Positions 1 to 12,500 of a stretch of 64,000 bases of DNA are shown here, piece by piece. The translations under genes were made by a program, and so were the position numbers. Under the pieces are notes generated by a model, which saw only the letters and a list, made by a program, of their open reading frames with translations, was not told where the DNA came from and ran no database searches. The DNA is from Lagopus muta (Eukaryota; Chordata; Aves; Galliformes; Phasianidae), in NCBI RefSeq assembly GCF_023343835.1, contig NC_064437.1:23659001-23723000 (forward strand), written 5' to 3'. The stretch's first letter is position 1. The number at the start of each line of letters is the position of its first letter.

Positions 1-311
1 TCCAGGTTACCTCTGTGAAAGGCAATTCCCACACACCCTGCCACCAGCCCGCGGGGGCAGAAGCAAGGATGATGCCAAAGCTCCTGGGGGAAACAACATC
101 CAGTGAGGAAGGGAGCAGAACAGTCTAAGAGAGAGAGCACAAAGGGACAGAGCTGGACAGACAAAGGAACCAGCAGTGAAGCAGGCAGCCAGGTGGGGGA
201 GCACACTCAGCAGCACATAGCACAGGCAGGAATTCCCATGGCACATTTGTGCATGGCAGCCCAAGCCTGGAAAGAACAGTTACATGCAGACAGTGCTACA
301 AGAGGCAGTAC

Positions 312-2073
312 CTTCTGGCTTGAGCTTTTCCAGGAACCATTTTCTGAAGGGGGAAAAAAAGAGGAAAGACAAATTTTTGCTGATATTACTCAGAAACACA
401 ACCATCCTTGAAGCACTGTTGCCTATGTTTTCACAGCTCTCTGAATCCCTATTAAATGTACTGTCAAATCACCTCATTCTGGGCTATTTACAAATAAAAA
501 CAAACCTACTTCTTAAATTAAATGGGACATAGGGAAATGGGAATGGGAAAACAATGGTGGGGTATTTAATCTTAACTTCTGTGCAAATAACCCAGTTCTC
601 ACTCACGAGCATCAACAAGCTAAAATACATTTATTGATTCCACTCGTTCACATTTTACACTCATTTGTAGTGCACACTGCTTGTATGACTCTGATTAGGT
701 TAGCAGAGAGTTTGAAAAAGTTAATCACAGCAAAAGATAAACCTAGGAACTAAGAGTGTATATTAATAGAAGAAATACACAGCAATATAACAATCCTGTA
801 CCAACAGGATCAAAACAGGCCCTTATGAGAATCTAGGGGACACTCACACAAGAGCACTCCTGACACACCTGGTGTCTCAGAGCTTGGTGCGGAGCTCCCA
901 AGCTGCAAGAGCAGGCACCCAAGACTGGGAACATGAGGCAACAGTTCAGATTTGTCTCTCCTGTCCTGTACAGTGCATTACGGCACTCCTCATGTCCTGC
1001 CCACAGGATGCAGAATTAAACAGAGGACACAGAGCACCTCCCTGACCCTACTACCCCTGGTGCATGGAGTGTTCCCTGTGAAGCTCATCCTGCCAAGCTG
1101 TATTCCTCGCTCTAGGAGGAGAAAAGTGAGGCAGGTTCCCATCTACTTACATGTATGGTCCTGGAAGTCCCCCCAGGGCATTGAAGCACAAGCAGGTGTC
1201 CTCTATTATAACAGGCCCCCGAATCTGCAGCAAAAGCAATATCATGCCTCAAGGAAGGTACTACCAGACTCATTTCCCTACTTGGTGCTGGTCTCATGCA
1301 CCCAAGATAACAAGAACAACTCAGCAATCAAAGCCCTCACCACACAGCCCACTGCATCCCCAGCAGGGGCTGAGCGGTGGCAGGGAGGTCCTCCCACACA
1401 ACAAAATGAGCAGAGCTGCACAGCCCTGGTTCGGGAGCAGTGGAAGTGCCCAGCACGAGCTCCAACAGGTGGAAAATCCTGCAGCCCACAGCCGCCAGGG
1501 CCGCACTGAGGGACACGTCGCGTCTGCTCGTCGCTGTGGGGACGAGAGACCACGGGGGCGGCAGCAGTGCTGTCTAAGGGCAGCGCCTGCCCTCGGAGGA
1601 AGGACACCACAGCAGTAAGGGCTGCAGCCGGGCCCCGCCCTCCCCAAACAGCCGAAGCGAACCGGGAGGCGCTGACCTGCCGGGCGGCCTCACGGCACTT
1701 CTGCACGGAGATCTCGTCCGGCTCCCCCTGGTACTCGGGCACTGGGGACACACACGGGCGGTCGCTGAGGAGGGGCCGGGCCGGGCCGGGCCGGGCCGGG
1801 CCGCGTGTCCTCCCCCCCCCCCTCCCCGCCAACTTACGGTCAATTTTCTTCGCCACCAACGTGTACGGAGAGGAGTCCCCGAGGATCTGAGTGACCTGCG
1901 GGAGGCAAGGGGGAAGCACGGCCTTCAGCCCCGCCTCCGATCCCGCTCTCGGGCCTCCGCTCGGGCCCGCGGGCCCCAAGGCCACTCGTCGCCAGGCGAC
2001 CGCCCCCCACCTCCTCCAGCTTCTTAGCGTTGCCCGTCACGAACACCACGCTCCTCCGCACCGGTGCCGCCAT
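312..2073 (-). CDS. ITPA: Inosine triphosphate pyrophosphatase, first five coding exons (gene runs off the left edge)
   Basis: ITPA hydrolyses ITP, dITP and XTP to the monophosphate plus pyrophosphate in the cytosol, clearing deaminated purines from the nucleotide pool. Minus-strand coding exons: 2011-2073, 1838-1895, 1677-1741, 1151-1224 and 312-343. All have GT/AG borders, and their phases join in frame to give 97 residues. Residues seen: the family signature FVTGNAKK at 11-18 (triphosphate-binding loop), [10 protein letters not shown] at 41-50, [20 protein letters not shown] at about 70-89, and the end of this part, FLEKLKPEG. The start is the ATG at 2071-2073, which gives the usual short ITPA N-terminus directly before [10 protein letters not shown]. 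The human enzyme is 194 aa, so about half is present. The next exon (LLAGFEDKSAYALC in human) was looked for in 1-311 and not seen, so it lies beyond the edge. Introns 1 (115 bp) and 2 (96 bp) are very short; intron 2 is extremely GC-rich. The promoter is in a CpG island. Confidence 0.95.
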
Positions 2074-2420
2074 GCCGAGCCACGCCTGCGCGCTGAGCAG
2101 CCAATCACCAGCCGCGGCGCCGTGACCCTCGGTAGCGCCCGGCCAATGGGAACGGCCGAGCCTCCGCGGGCAGGCGCGTTGCATTTGCGGGTACGCGTGC
2201 GCGGGATCGCGCGAAGCGATCTCGCGTGATCTGCCGCGTCGCCACGGAGACCGGTGTCTCCGCTGCCGCTTCGGCGCCCCCGGCCGGGTCGCGCTCCGCC
2301 CCGGGACCCCTCAGATCGGCGCCGGGCCACGGATGCGGGAGGCGGGGACGGCGCCCAGCTCTCCCTGCCCTGTTTTCCCCGAAGCCATGGAGATGATGGA
2401 GCTGGGCCCTGGGCTGCGCT
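1500..2420. promoter_or_regulatory. CpG island covering ITPA promoter and exons 1-3
   Basis: This stretch is visibly dense in CpG and GC compared with the AT-richer flanks. It covers the ITPA start codon and the first three coding exons. No TATA box is seen upstream of the start (higher coordinates), as expected for a housekeeping enzyme. The sequence GCCGCCATG overlaps the start-codon region and resembles a YY1-type element, but this is only a visual match. The ITPA transcription start is inferred to lie shortly above 2073. Transcription in the other direction (plus strand from about 2.2 kb) is possible, but no coding gene supports it. Confidence 0.7.
1742..1837 (-). repeat. ITPA intron 2: 96-bp intron made largely of a GGGCC tandem repeat and a poly-C tract
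   Basis: The whole intron lies between coding exons 1838-1895 and 1677-1741. Plus-strand positions 1773-1802 are six perfect GGGCC pentamers, and 1812-1822 is an uninterrupted run of eleven C. On the transcribed (minus) strand this puts a run of G immediately after the 5' splice site, then a CCCGG array before the acceptor. G-run elements near 5' splice sites are known splicing enhancers in short introns. G-quadruplex formation by this RNA or DNA is an inference. Confidence 0.85.
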
Positions 2421-2683
2421 CCACGCCTTGCTGTTTACTCCAAGCTCTGGCAAGCCCGCGAGCTTGGTGCGACTGCAGATTTCCTGCGTGGGAGCGAGCA
2501 GATTTCATCCTTCTGAACGCACCTGCGGGAGCAGCTGGCCCGTCGTAAAAACAGGGTCAAAGGATGCTCCCTTGTGGGTCCTACTCTTTTAATTTGTACA
2601 AAAACAAATCAAATCCTACCCAGATGCATCACGGAGACAGAGCTCTGTGTTGGCTGTAACCCTGGGAGAGGAGCTGAGACCTA

Positions 2684-3130
2684 CAGAAATCATAGAATGG
2701 CCTGGAGTGATAAGGACCACAATGATCATCTAATTTCAAACCCCTGCTATGTGCAGGGTCGCCAGCCACCAGACCAGGCTGCCCAGAGCCACTTTCAGCC
2801 TGCGCTTGAATACCCCCAGGGATGAGGCACCCACAACCTCCTTGGGCAACCTGTTCCAGTGCATCACCACCCTCTGTGTGAAAAACTTCCTAATATCTAA
2901 CCTAAACCTCCCCTGTCTCAGTTTAAGACCATTCCCCCTTGTCCTATCGCTATCCACCCTTGCAAACAGCCATTCCTCCTCCTGTTCATACGCTCCCTTC
3001 AAGTACTGGAAGGTCACAATGAGGTCTCCCCAGAGCCTTCACTTCTTCAAGCTAAACAAGCCCAGTTCCCTCAACCTTTTTCATAGGTGAGGTGTTCCAG
3101 CCCTCTGATCATCTTACTGGCCATCCTGAG
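2684..3130 (-). mobile_element. CR1 LINE, 5'-truncated 3' end
   Basis: Read on the minus strand this ends in the CR1 terminal motif; on the plus strand it opens with AATCATAGAATGG. The body is the typical CR1 3' region, with plus-strand phrases such as CCAGACCAGGCTGCCCAGAG and AACCTGTTCCAGTGCATCAC. It is clearly homologous to the copy at about 16.4-16.9 kb but diverged from it. Bounds are accurate to about 20 bases. CR1 copies are usually 5'-truncated and lack target-site duplications, as here. Confidence 0.93.
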
Positions 3131-5773
3131 CCCCAACACTCAGTGCCCAAAAGGCAGAAGAGAGCACTGCCCTGTCCTACCCATACACAGGATCCTGGGA
3201 TGCCACCGCAGAACCCGGCACCCCTCCTCGCACACTGCTGTCCCTGAAGCTCCATTTTACAAAGGGCTTCTCAAGGGAGAACTTTCTCTTCCTGTAAGAG
3301 CAGAGCCAGGAGCACAGAGGCCTGTCCCTCCTGCTTCAGCACAGCAGCCATCCATCTCTGCAGCCTCCTATCCATAGGCGCAAGGACCCCCACGTCCCAC
3401 TGCACAGGTCCCACTGGCAAGCCTGGAGGGAGCAGCAGCCCTGCAGGAGGAATGGGTCCCACCAACAAGCCTGGGAAGGAGAAGCAGCTCTGCAGGAGGA
3501 TCATAAAGCACCAGCCAAGGCACACCACTCCCTGTGAAAACCAATCGCATAGAAAACAGCAGCTAATGAGAAGATCTGGGCAAAAACGAAATGGATAAAA
3601 CAGACACTATGCTTGGGTGGAGTTATTTTTGTTGTGAAATCTTCTTCATAACATCTCCTAAGTGAAAACCAAGCCCAAAGAACACAGGCAGCTTCTTCCC
3701 ATCCCTGCTGGGAATAATAGCCCTTCCCTATTACTGCAGCTCTCCCTGCAGTCAGGCCCTGGCAGTACTATAAAGACCAAGGCAGTGTTAAGGAGAACAA
3801 GGAGGACTGCTCCATAACATAGCTGATACTGGATACTGTAATGGCCTTTTCAGCCTTGAAAAGCAATAAACTGCTTGATAAATTTTGTCACTGTCAACAG
3901 AACTGTTATTTGCTGTTGACTCTGTTTTCCAGCAAGAGACAGTCTCTTGAGAAGGTTTGTGCTTAGGATGACCCTGCTGCTCAGGGTCTTGAACCTAAAA
4001 CACCATCCTGGCAACCCAGAGGAGAGTAGAGTGCTGAGGTCCTTGGCAGTTTTCTCTGCCCAACATCTTATGTACAAACACTTACACCCCAACCTTCTGC
4101 ATGAGACTGCAAAACCACCTGGCCAGAACTGAGGCAAGCCAGCTTTCCAGGTACCTTGGGGGCACCTGCTTCAGTTCCATTGCTATCGGAGGATGAACAC
4201 AAGCAGGAGGGTGTAAGGCTCCTTCTCTGTGGATCTAGGTCAGCTGAAAATGCATCTGCACCTTTCTGCAGCAGCTTACTGCTGTGACCTGGCTAAGGAC
4301 AGCTATTCTCAGAGCAGTACGCTCGTGCTCACAGGGATCATTTAATGCAAACTGGAAACTCTTTCTATGGACAGGCTGCTGGCAGATATCCACCAAACCC
4401 AGCAAGGACAGAGCTCTTCACAGATGGTTTTGTCGTTCTTGCAGTTCACATCCATCTTTGTCACTCCAAAGCAATACCTGCACCAGGCAGGGAATAGAGT
4501 CCCCAGGGGAGCCAAGCTGTAGCTGTTCCTTGGTTCAGTGGAGCAGGCAAGAGAGAAGGATGTAGCAGAAACTCCTAGGTTTGGCAGCTAGTAGCAATTA
4601 TTTAATACAGCAGGATCACCAGGAGGCCTTCATGCAACCAGCATAACCAGCATCCATTTACCAAGGTCCAGCTCAGGATGGATGTGAAGTCCTGACATAT
4701 TCTTGCAGCATCTAGGTCCTTCTGTAAGTAGCAGCAGCACGTGCAAGATGAGTCCAAAAGAGAATGCCAGAGGTGCCAGTAGGGCCTTCAACAGTAAAAC
4801 CTGCCCCTCACAGGCAGCAAAAGAGCAGGCAAAGCATAGTCATAACATGGGCTCACAGTGCTGCTTCTCACTTTCCAGCTGGCAGGAAAAGGCCCCCAAT
4901 GCTCCAGTGAGTCTTGCAGCCCTGCTGAATACAGACAAAATCCCCCTTCATCTACCCTCTCAATCTTTTGCAGCTGGAGAGCAGCCAAAGGCATAGCCTG
5001 AGTGATTTTTATCTCTTCCATTGAATGTATGATTTTGCCCTCAGGATCTAAAAAACGTGGCAACGTGTTAGGAGGAAAAACCCAGCTTGGCTTTCTGATT
5101 CCCACCTGGAGTGAACAAGGCACACAAAAGGGAAAAGCACTATTTATACACAAGCAGAGCAAGTAGAGCTTGTAATCACATCTAGCACTCCAGCCTGCTG
5201 TGCTCACTTCTAATCCTCTTCTCTGCATGGAGCAGCACCACCACTCAGGTGGAAACTGTGCATGAGGTCCTGGGGGCAGGTCCATAAGGGAAGGCTGGGT
5301 GGTGGCGTAAGAAATTCTCGGGGGCACACTATTTCCCCTTCTGCCCCAGTAAAATTCCTTCAGACACAGACTAGGAAGGACAATGTTCCTCTTGTCAGCA
5401 GAAAAGAAACAGCACAAGAACCAGGAGAGTGAGAAAAAACAGGAGAGTGATTTCAGCTAAAGTTCTAGGCTCAGTGCAGGAAGGAACTAGAGTCACAAAA
5501 TAAAGCGCAGACAGAAAGGCCATCAGTGCCTGAGACCAAGCTGCAGTCAAACAGAAGGGGACTCATGGCTCTTGTGCCGAAACAGTCCTACCTGTGGATG
5601 GAGGACATTCACTCCCATTTAGTCCAGCACTACAGCCCACACCACACCAAACTGCCAGGCTTGGACACAGCCCCTGCCCCACTCGGTTGCAAGGAAACAA
5701 AACAAGCTGGCATTCACAACCACCACCACTGACAGCACCAAGGTGAAGGGCTCTCAGTATAAAGTGGGCTTGG

Positions 5774-5779
5774 TTTATT
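5774..5779 (-). terminator. Probable VAMP4 polyadenylation signal
   Basis: The plus strand reads TTTATT, which is AATAAA in the VAMP4 sense, about 800 bases beyond the stop codon. No closer canonical AATAAA was seen between 6582 and this site. Vertebrate VAMP4 mRNAs have long 3' UTRs and may use several sites, so other downstream ends are possible. Confidence 0.35.
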
Positions 5780-6582
5780 CTGGGCCGATATAGGGACAGT
5801 TGCCATCTTCCTGCTGTGTCTTGTATCACTGGGATAACAGAGAGCTGAGCTTTACGTGCTTCTTCCTTCTGGTTATGAAAACACCAACACAGCTCCATTC
5901 CTGGGGATTCCCAGCAGTTGAGAGAAGGCAAGTGCAGTAACTTCACATGTACAGTCAAAAATAGGTTTACTGGAATGTCTTTAGTCACATCTGTAAGCAG
6001 CAATAACCGAAAACACTGAGCTTGTGCATTCCCATGGATTGTAAAACTAAACTATTATTTTTTTTCTTTTGTAACATGAGAAAAACAATACCCTTACAGT
6101 TCTCCACAGAAGGGTCGGTCTCCTGGAACATAATGGTGTGTTTCCCTAGATATTCTTCTCCTCCTTCACCCCGATGAAAAGACAGAGTCCCCTCTGCCTT
6201 CCACAGCAGGAAGCAAGGAACTGCTCAAATTTGAAGTATTTTTACAACTCAACCATATATACAGATAAACCGCAGTGGCAAGTAGATGGCTCCAAATCAG
6301 AGACTCAGCATTCCACAAAGCAGGCAGTTTGGGAAATGAATCTTCTGTTGTAAAAGTCTGGCAGCAGGAGCAGGTACTTGACCAAAGAAAAAAAAATAAA
6401 ATAAGAAAGGGTCAGTTGGCAGTTCTCAAAATGCTCTGTTAGAACTGGCTACTTGCCGCCGCTGCCTCCTTGCTCCTTGGAGAAAAACAACTTTAAAGCT
6501 ATATACAGATATCTCACTTAAGTTACACAGCAGTTTGTTTATCCCACAGCCAGCTCCACCGAAGCCTCCAGCTGACCCACCA

Positions 6583-9500
6583 TCAGGTATGGTACTTCAG
6601 GACTATGGGTACTGGAAAACAAAACACAAACAGGCTCTCAGCCAAACACCTTCACGTGCAGCAGTGACACTGACAGAGAGAGAACCCCTCATCCCTGCGG
6701 TGACAAACACCAAGCAGCCACAAGGGAAAGTGTGTCTTCAAGCTCGAGCCAATGCAAGCAGCTGCCAGCACACATGCTAGACAACATTTCTTGCCACCTT
6801 CATCTCCTTCCAGCTTCCCAAAATTAAACCAGATGGGATTTTCCATCAGTCTCTCTTTGCTGCCAGCTCTGCTTCTCCTGCTCCTAGCTGTGCATCAGCA
6901 GGACAACAGGCCACGAGGATTTTGCTGAAGGGCAGCACAAGAACTGTTACAGAGATGCCTCCAACAACAGTCAATGGGAGGAAAACCCTCCAGACCCAGT
7001 GGCACAGAAAAGCTGCAATAGTGTGCCGGGCTGCCTGAACCCCTGGGGCATGTCCTTTAGCACGCAGAGTGCTGAATTATTTCCCATCCCCCATCTCCAG
7101 AAGAAACATGCTCTCGTTATTACCTGTTACGTAGAAAATGAAGCAGCCTGGCTCCTTTAGGAAGGAGCACTTTCTGGAAGCAGGCCTATTACAAAACAGC
7201 TGATAGACATGGAGAGGCGTTTGGAAGACACTGCTCTGGTCTGAAACCTTTCTACCTACTCTTACCAGCCACACAGCCTTGGCACTGACCTGTGCCAACC
7301 CTCTATCAGTACAGTGTTGGCAACACAATGCTGGCAACAGCCCATACGACTTGGCTTGAGCTTGCTCCTCTGCATGTACATTTAAGCTTTGAGGAAGAGA
7401 AGCATGGTGCAGGCTACAGACACCAGTTATAACTACTGAAGCCCAATGGGAGGAACTCAGGTGCTCTGCCCTGAGGGATAACAGCAACAGTGTCACTCAG
7501 TGTGCAGTGCAATGAGAATTTCAGTGCTAGAATGAATGGGGTGACCTGGAGCTACTCACTGATGATCACGAGCAGGAGGACGATGGCCACCAGCGCTATG
7601 ATTGCTTTCATCTGCAAGAGGAGCACAGACACGTGTTACATGTGGCACCCTGTGTAGCTCCTGCATCTTTTCAGCTAGAAAAATGCTTAAACTCTTTTTT
7701 CCACCAGTACCTACTTTCAAGCAGCCAGAAACTTCCCATGACAAATTTCTGCTGAGAAATATGTCTGGAAATTGCTGTACACAAACTTAGCAGAAAGCCC
7801 CTATATGATGCCTTCCTGACTCTGCAGAGGAGAAGGGATGCCTTGGCCTGGACAGATCAGTCTCCATCAGAAGAAATAGGGAGAGGGAGCCAATTCAAAG
7901 CTCAGATGCTCTCCCTTGCAGAGCACAAGCAGCCAGCTCAGGAGGGAGGATGGCTTCAAATCATCTTGCCAGGATCACCACATCCTTCCTCATCTCACAC
8001 GGCCAGCATCCAGCCTGGCTAACTGAATCCAAGATCCCTAGGGAGCAAGCATGAGATACCTCCAGATGGCTCCTATACCAGCTGCACCACCTCCATGTGT
8101 GCCTCCAAGGCACTTCAAGCCTGCACTGTTCACACTATTACAACAAACCAACAGGACAGGCACTCTCTCTCTAGCTTAAATTGTTCCCTTGTGGCGCTCC
8201 TGGCACACAAACTGACTCTGTTGTTTGGCCCAGAGGCTAAAGGACCTGTGTGAAGAAAATCATTCCAGTTCTTGCTCACCTTGCAGCCTCGCCACCACAT
8301 CTGCCTTCGAAGCTGTTTGGCTCTGTTGCTAAATGCTGTTGCATTGTCTGATAAACTCTCTGTTGAAGGAAAAAATAGAGGCAGTTCAGTAGTGCACACA
8401 GTCTATCACTCATCCCACAAACTCCACTTAGTTTCAAGCAGCAAACTTGACAATAAGGGAGAAGACCAACTGCAGTGTGATTCCACATAGCCACAGGGGA
8501 TGCCAACAGGATGCCCCTTGCCAGGGGGCACACAGACCTGTGGTTCTACTGAGCCCCCTTTGTCCTGGCTGCCCTCTGAGGAAAGGAATTCATTTTGCAA
8601 GCCAGCAAGCAGCAGATGGCCGAAGTGCTCAGAGCTGACATGAGACAGACCAACCTACATTAGATTGAAGGACCAACTAGGTCACAGCATCCAAATGCCT
8701 CCAAACTAAAGCCTGGGCATTTCCAAGCCTAAATCTTTTCCAAGGCTGACTTCACATCACTGCAATGACAACACACTGGGCTATGCTGAGCACAGGGGTA
8801 AACCTGGGTGGCTGAGCACCAGCTGGATGCTGCGTATGCAAAAGGAGCCCAACGGGCAGCTGCAGTGAGAGAGGAGGGACTGATTCCCAAGGGGTGGTTA
8901 GAATCTTACACAGAGGCTGCTGAGCAGCCAACCACACCAGTGGGTGATCTACAGACATCAGTAAGCATGGGCTGGGGCTGTGCAGGACAGCAGTAGAAGG
9001 TGGAAAGAAGAACCTGGAGGCATAAAGCTAGCTCTGCAGCTCAAGGCTGGGAAACCACTCCCAGGCAGAAAAGACATACAAGCCTACGTCTGTCACTGGA
9101 TACTTTCTGAGCTGAAATCAGATAACCTGGTCCAGCTGTGAGGAAGAGGTGCAGGGAAAAGGATAAGACAGCAGAGCATTTATCATCACACCTGATTTAT
9201 CCTGCAGGTCATCCAGCCGCTCGCCTCTTTCAATCACCTTTGTGATGTTCTCCTGCATAACATCGATGACTTCATCCACCTGGTTCTGGACACTAGAGCA
9301 GAGCAAAGCAAAAGCAGCATGAGCAGCAGGAAGCACACCCCATCAGCTGCACAGTGCAGCACCAGCCCTCACTCTGAGCTGCACGTCATGGGGTCTGGGG
9401 AGCTCTGGTAAAAATCGAAGGGGACAACAGTGGAGGGAGGTCGATGGGATGCTGAGAAAACTGAGAGGCATGGCACTGTGTGGGGTGGATGTCTGGCAAT

Positions 9501-12500
9501 CCCAGACAGTGCAGAGGAATGCAAGGGGCTCTAAGAGAGTCTTAGAAAGTCAGCACAAGTGGGGTACCTTCCCATCGGGGGCAGGCATAGCAATGCAAAC
9601 ACATGATGTGTGTGGCAACCACCTTCACAAGTACTCATCTGTCTGTGAATTTAAACTATACAGCTTCAGTGCAGAGCTGGAACATCAAAATGCTCTGCAG
9701 TTGGACTGGTGGAAACCCTGCAGCTAGAAAAGGAACTGTAGGTGGGTGCCTCTGCTGTAGAGGAGTTCACATCAAAGAGGGGAAAAAATAGAAAAAATAA
9801 TCACACCTTATCTTTGTAGACTTTACAGAACTCAGCACTGCACCTTCGCTAAATAACTTGGATCGGAATCAAAGCAAGATATGCTCCCCTGCCCAGAAAC
9901 TGAGCTGCTAAATGAAACCCACTCTGGCAGGGGCATCGACAGGACAGAAAAGAAATGGCTGACGTGAACTGAACCAACTCATTACAATCCATCTTCTCAC
10001 AGTTACACAACTCGTGGGTAGTCCTTTCAGTGAACGGTAGCCTAAATCGTACCCGCGGGGTTATTATAAATGCATTTATTCACTCCATAAAAAAGCCACA
10101 CTGGTGAGAGAGAAAAATTCTGCCGGTGGAAAAATACTGCTGCAGTCCGGTTTGTATTTTGGAGCTGATACACTTGTATTTTCCTGGAGACAGAAATAAA
10201 AGATTTCTCAGGGCCCTGGGGAGACAATAGGGTACGTCGGAGACATACCGATCCCACAGAGTAAGAGGGAACAGCAATGTCTTGGAGGCAACCCCACACA
10301 CAAGGCAACAAAACAGAAATAGCTCCAGATCACTCGCTCTGCACGAAGTCTTACATTCCACTCTTCAAGCTACACTGATTTTAAAATATTTAAATACTTG
10401 AAATATATTAGAAATGCACTGAGTGTTCACCACTGGCAGCTCTTCCCTTTGAGGACGCTACCACTTCAGCATTTGCACCCATGCTCCTCAAGTAACCCTC
10501 CTTCCTCTTTGCGTCACTGCAAACTGTCTCCTCCCCACCTGCATCTTTCAGATATGAAAATTCTAAGGCATTATTTGCCAAAGCAGAGTGGATTTTTTAT
10601 GATTATTTATTTTCTTGTTTTATTTACAGCAGCAGCAGACTCAACACTTCAAGATCAATTGCACGGCATCTAGTCCCAGAGCACCTGGTAAGAAGAGAAC
10701 AGCATAATGTGCACCACGGCCTGGAGAAATGGGGCCAAAGGAGATCCAGAGCAGCATGCCCAAGGCTGGGGCCCTGCAGAACAAGGAGCAGGGCCCCGTT
10801 CCTGAGCCCCGGCCAAAGTTCTATCTAAATAGAAGCTGCTGTGTCTCTAATTAAAAGACACTGAGTTCTGGTTCACACTGACCTAATTCTCTTGTCTCCC
10901 TAGCAGCTATGTGCCTCTCACCGAGGAGATGTTTGCACTGAGATGCACACACAAGGAACAGCTACAACACGCCATAGCAGCTTCAATGGAAAGGCATACA
11001 TTCACTTATCCTTCCAAAAACAGGCAAGGAAAGTCACTAAAAGAAAAGATATTTTTTTCCCCACCAGAAGCTCCACGGAGCTGCAAACAGCAGTATGAAG
11101 GGGCTTCATGCCTTAGCACTGCAGGTCAGGCTTCGCTGTGCCTCTGCACTGCAGCTTCTACAGTTGGAACAGGCAGGGGAACCCTCTAAAGCCAATTTCT
11201 GACTCATCAGCCCTCACACAGCATATGCTGGATTTCAAAAGCACACCTAAGAAATTCATTGAACTCAGGATGCCATAGGAAAGGAACCTGCCTTCCCCAC
11301 GCAGTATCACAATGTCTATCCCTGCATCCACCTAATGGGGAAGGCAGGTTCCTTTCCTATGGCGTGCAGCAGCAGCTCCTGCCTTTCATTAGGAGCTTCC
11401 TACCTGGAGGAAAAAGGCACAGAAAATTCCCTGCCCTTTCCCAGCAGAACCCTGTCCTGAGCCTATCCCAACCCACCACTCATTCTGAGCAGCAGGTGTG
11501 CACAGGTGGCACCGAGCACGTGGGCAGGAAGCTCATGTCACAGTGTCCAGCCCAAACAGGGATTCACAACCCTGCATTCCTCTTCTGGAGCAGTGGGTGA
11601 TGAGATAGGAAGCACGTTCTGCAAGGGAATTTCTTCCCCTTGGCACAACCACAACAGACAAGTCCCAGCTCAGAGCTGTAAGCAACTTTGACAGAGCCTG
11701 GGGTGAGAGAGGGAAGAAGAAACATCTGCTACCCCAAGCAAGCCAACTTGGCAAAAACTGAGGATTTAAACATCAGATTCACAGGCAGAAGACTACATTC
11801 TTAGTATGTAAATATTTCTGAAAACATTTACTGGATTCAAAATAGAGAGATTTCCTCTCACAACAGATTTGTAGGCAAACTGTCCTGCTACAACCAGCAA
11901 GCAGGAGCACACCAGGGCTCGGTGCAGCGTAATGCCACCTGTGCCCCACAGCCTGCACGGTGCAACACAAGTACTGCTGCACTCCCAGGGCACCCCGAGG
12001 TATTACAGGCAAAGCAGGGCAGAGGTCTGTAAGCTAACCCACCCTACTGTGCCCAGCATTTAAAGAGGTCCAGGGGGCTCAGACCCTAACCAAGCTGCAC
12101 CTCGGCATCCCACCTCTTTTGACCTGAGGTGCTGGAGAACTGCTGCGTGCCCGTGTCTGCCACAGCCCTGCTATGCTGCTAGCAGAAGTAAGACGTTTCA
12201 CAGATGGGGAATGGAGAGACAGAGAAATCAAGGCCTAAACTTCCATAGATATATATAGTTTTCCCTCATGGAAAGCAGACATGTTTGAGCACCCTGATAC
12301 TGTCAGATATCTGATGCAAGAGAAAAGCCAGGGAAAAAACAGGAAGGGATTGTAGCAGAGAATGAAACTTTGATCTCCAGGGTCCCACACAGTGCCTCAA
12401 CCACCAGCAGCCCATTCCTGCTTTCCACTGTCTCCCACCTATCACCGAAACAAGAAAAGCCTCTCCACGAAGGGGCTGGAAGATGCACAACCTATGCATC

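Larger units (their letters stand above)
2074..6582. other. Intergenic region and VAMP4 3' UTR
   Basis: This is the stretch between the ITPA start codon and the VAMP4 stop codon. The first 350 bases are the CpG island. A CR1 tail occupies 2684-3130. From 6582 downwards the DNA should be VAMP4 3' UTR; the nearest minus-strand AATAAA is at 5774-5779. The rest (about 3.1-5.7 kb) shows no recognised gene. One open stretch on the minus strand (about 4788-5105, after a plausible acceptor) is discussed as a finding but is not called a gene. Confidence 0.6.

Noticed and set aside
1278-1985. 235-codon minus-strand frame in the ITPA region
   Set aside because: It contains ITPA exons 2 and 3 joined by intron sequence in one open frame. 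The splice sites and the known protein show these are separate exons.
2240-2600. Possible plus-strand gene divergent from ITPA
   Set aside because: The open frames here are CpG-island artefacts with no recognisable protein or good donor. A non-coding divergent transcript remains possible but is unsupported.
6451-6492. Alternative VAMP4 terminal exon reading EQGGSGGK-stop
   Set aside because: It has a pyrimidine-rich stretch and a short frame, but it needs phase 0. The upstream exon ends in phase 1, and the 29-nt exon at 6583-6611 gives the expected KYxT tail.
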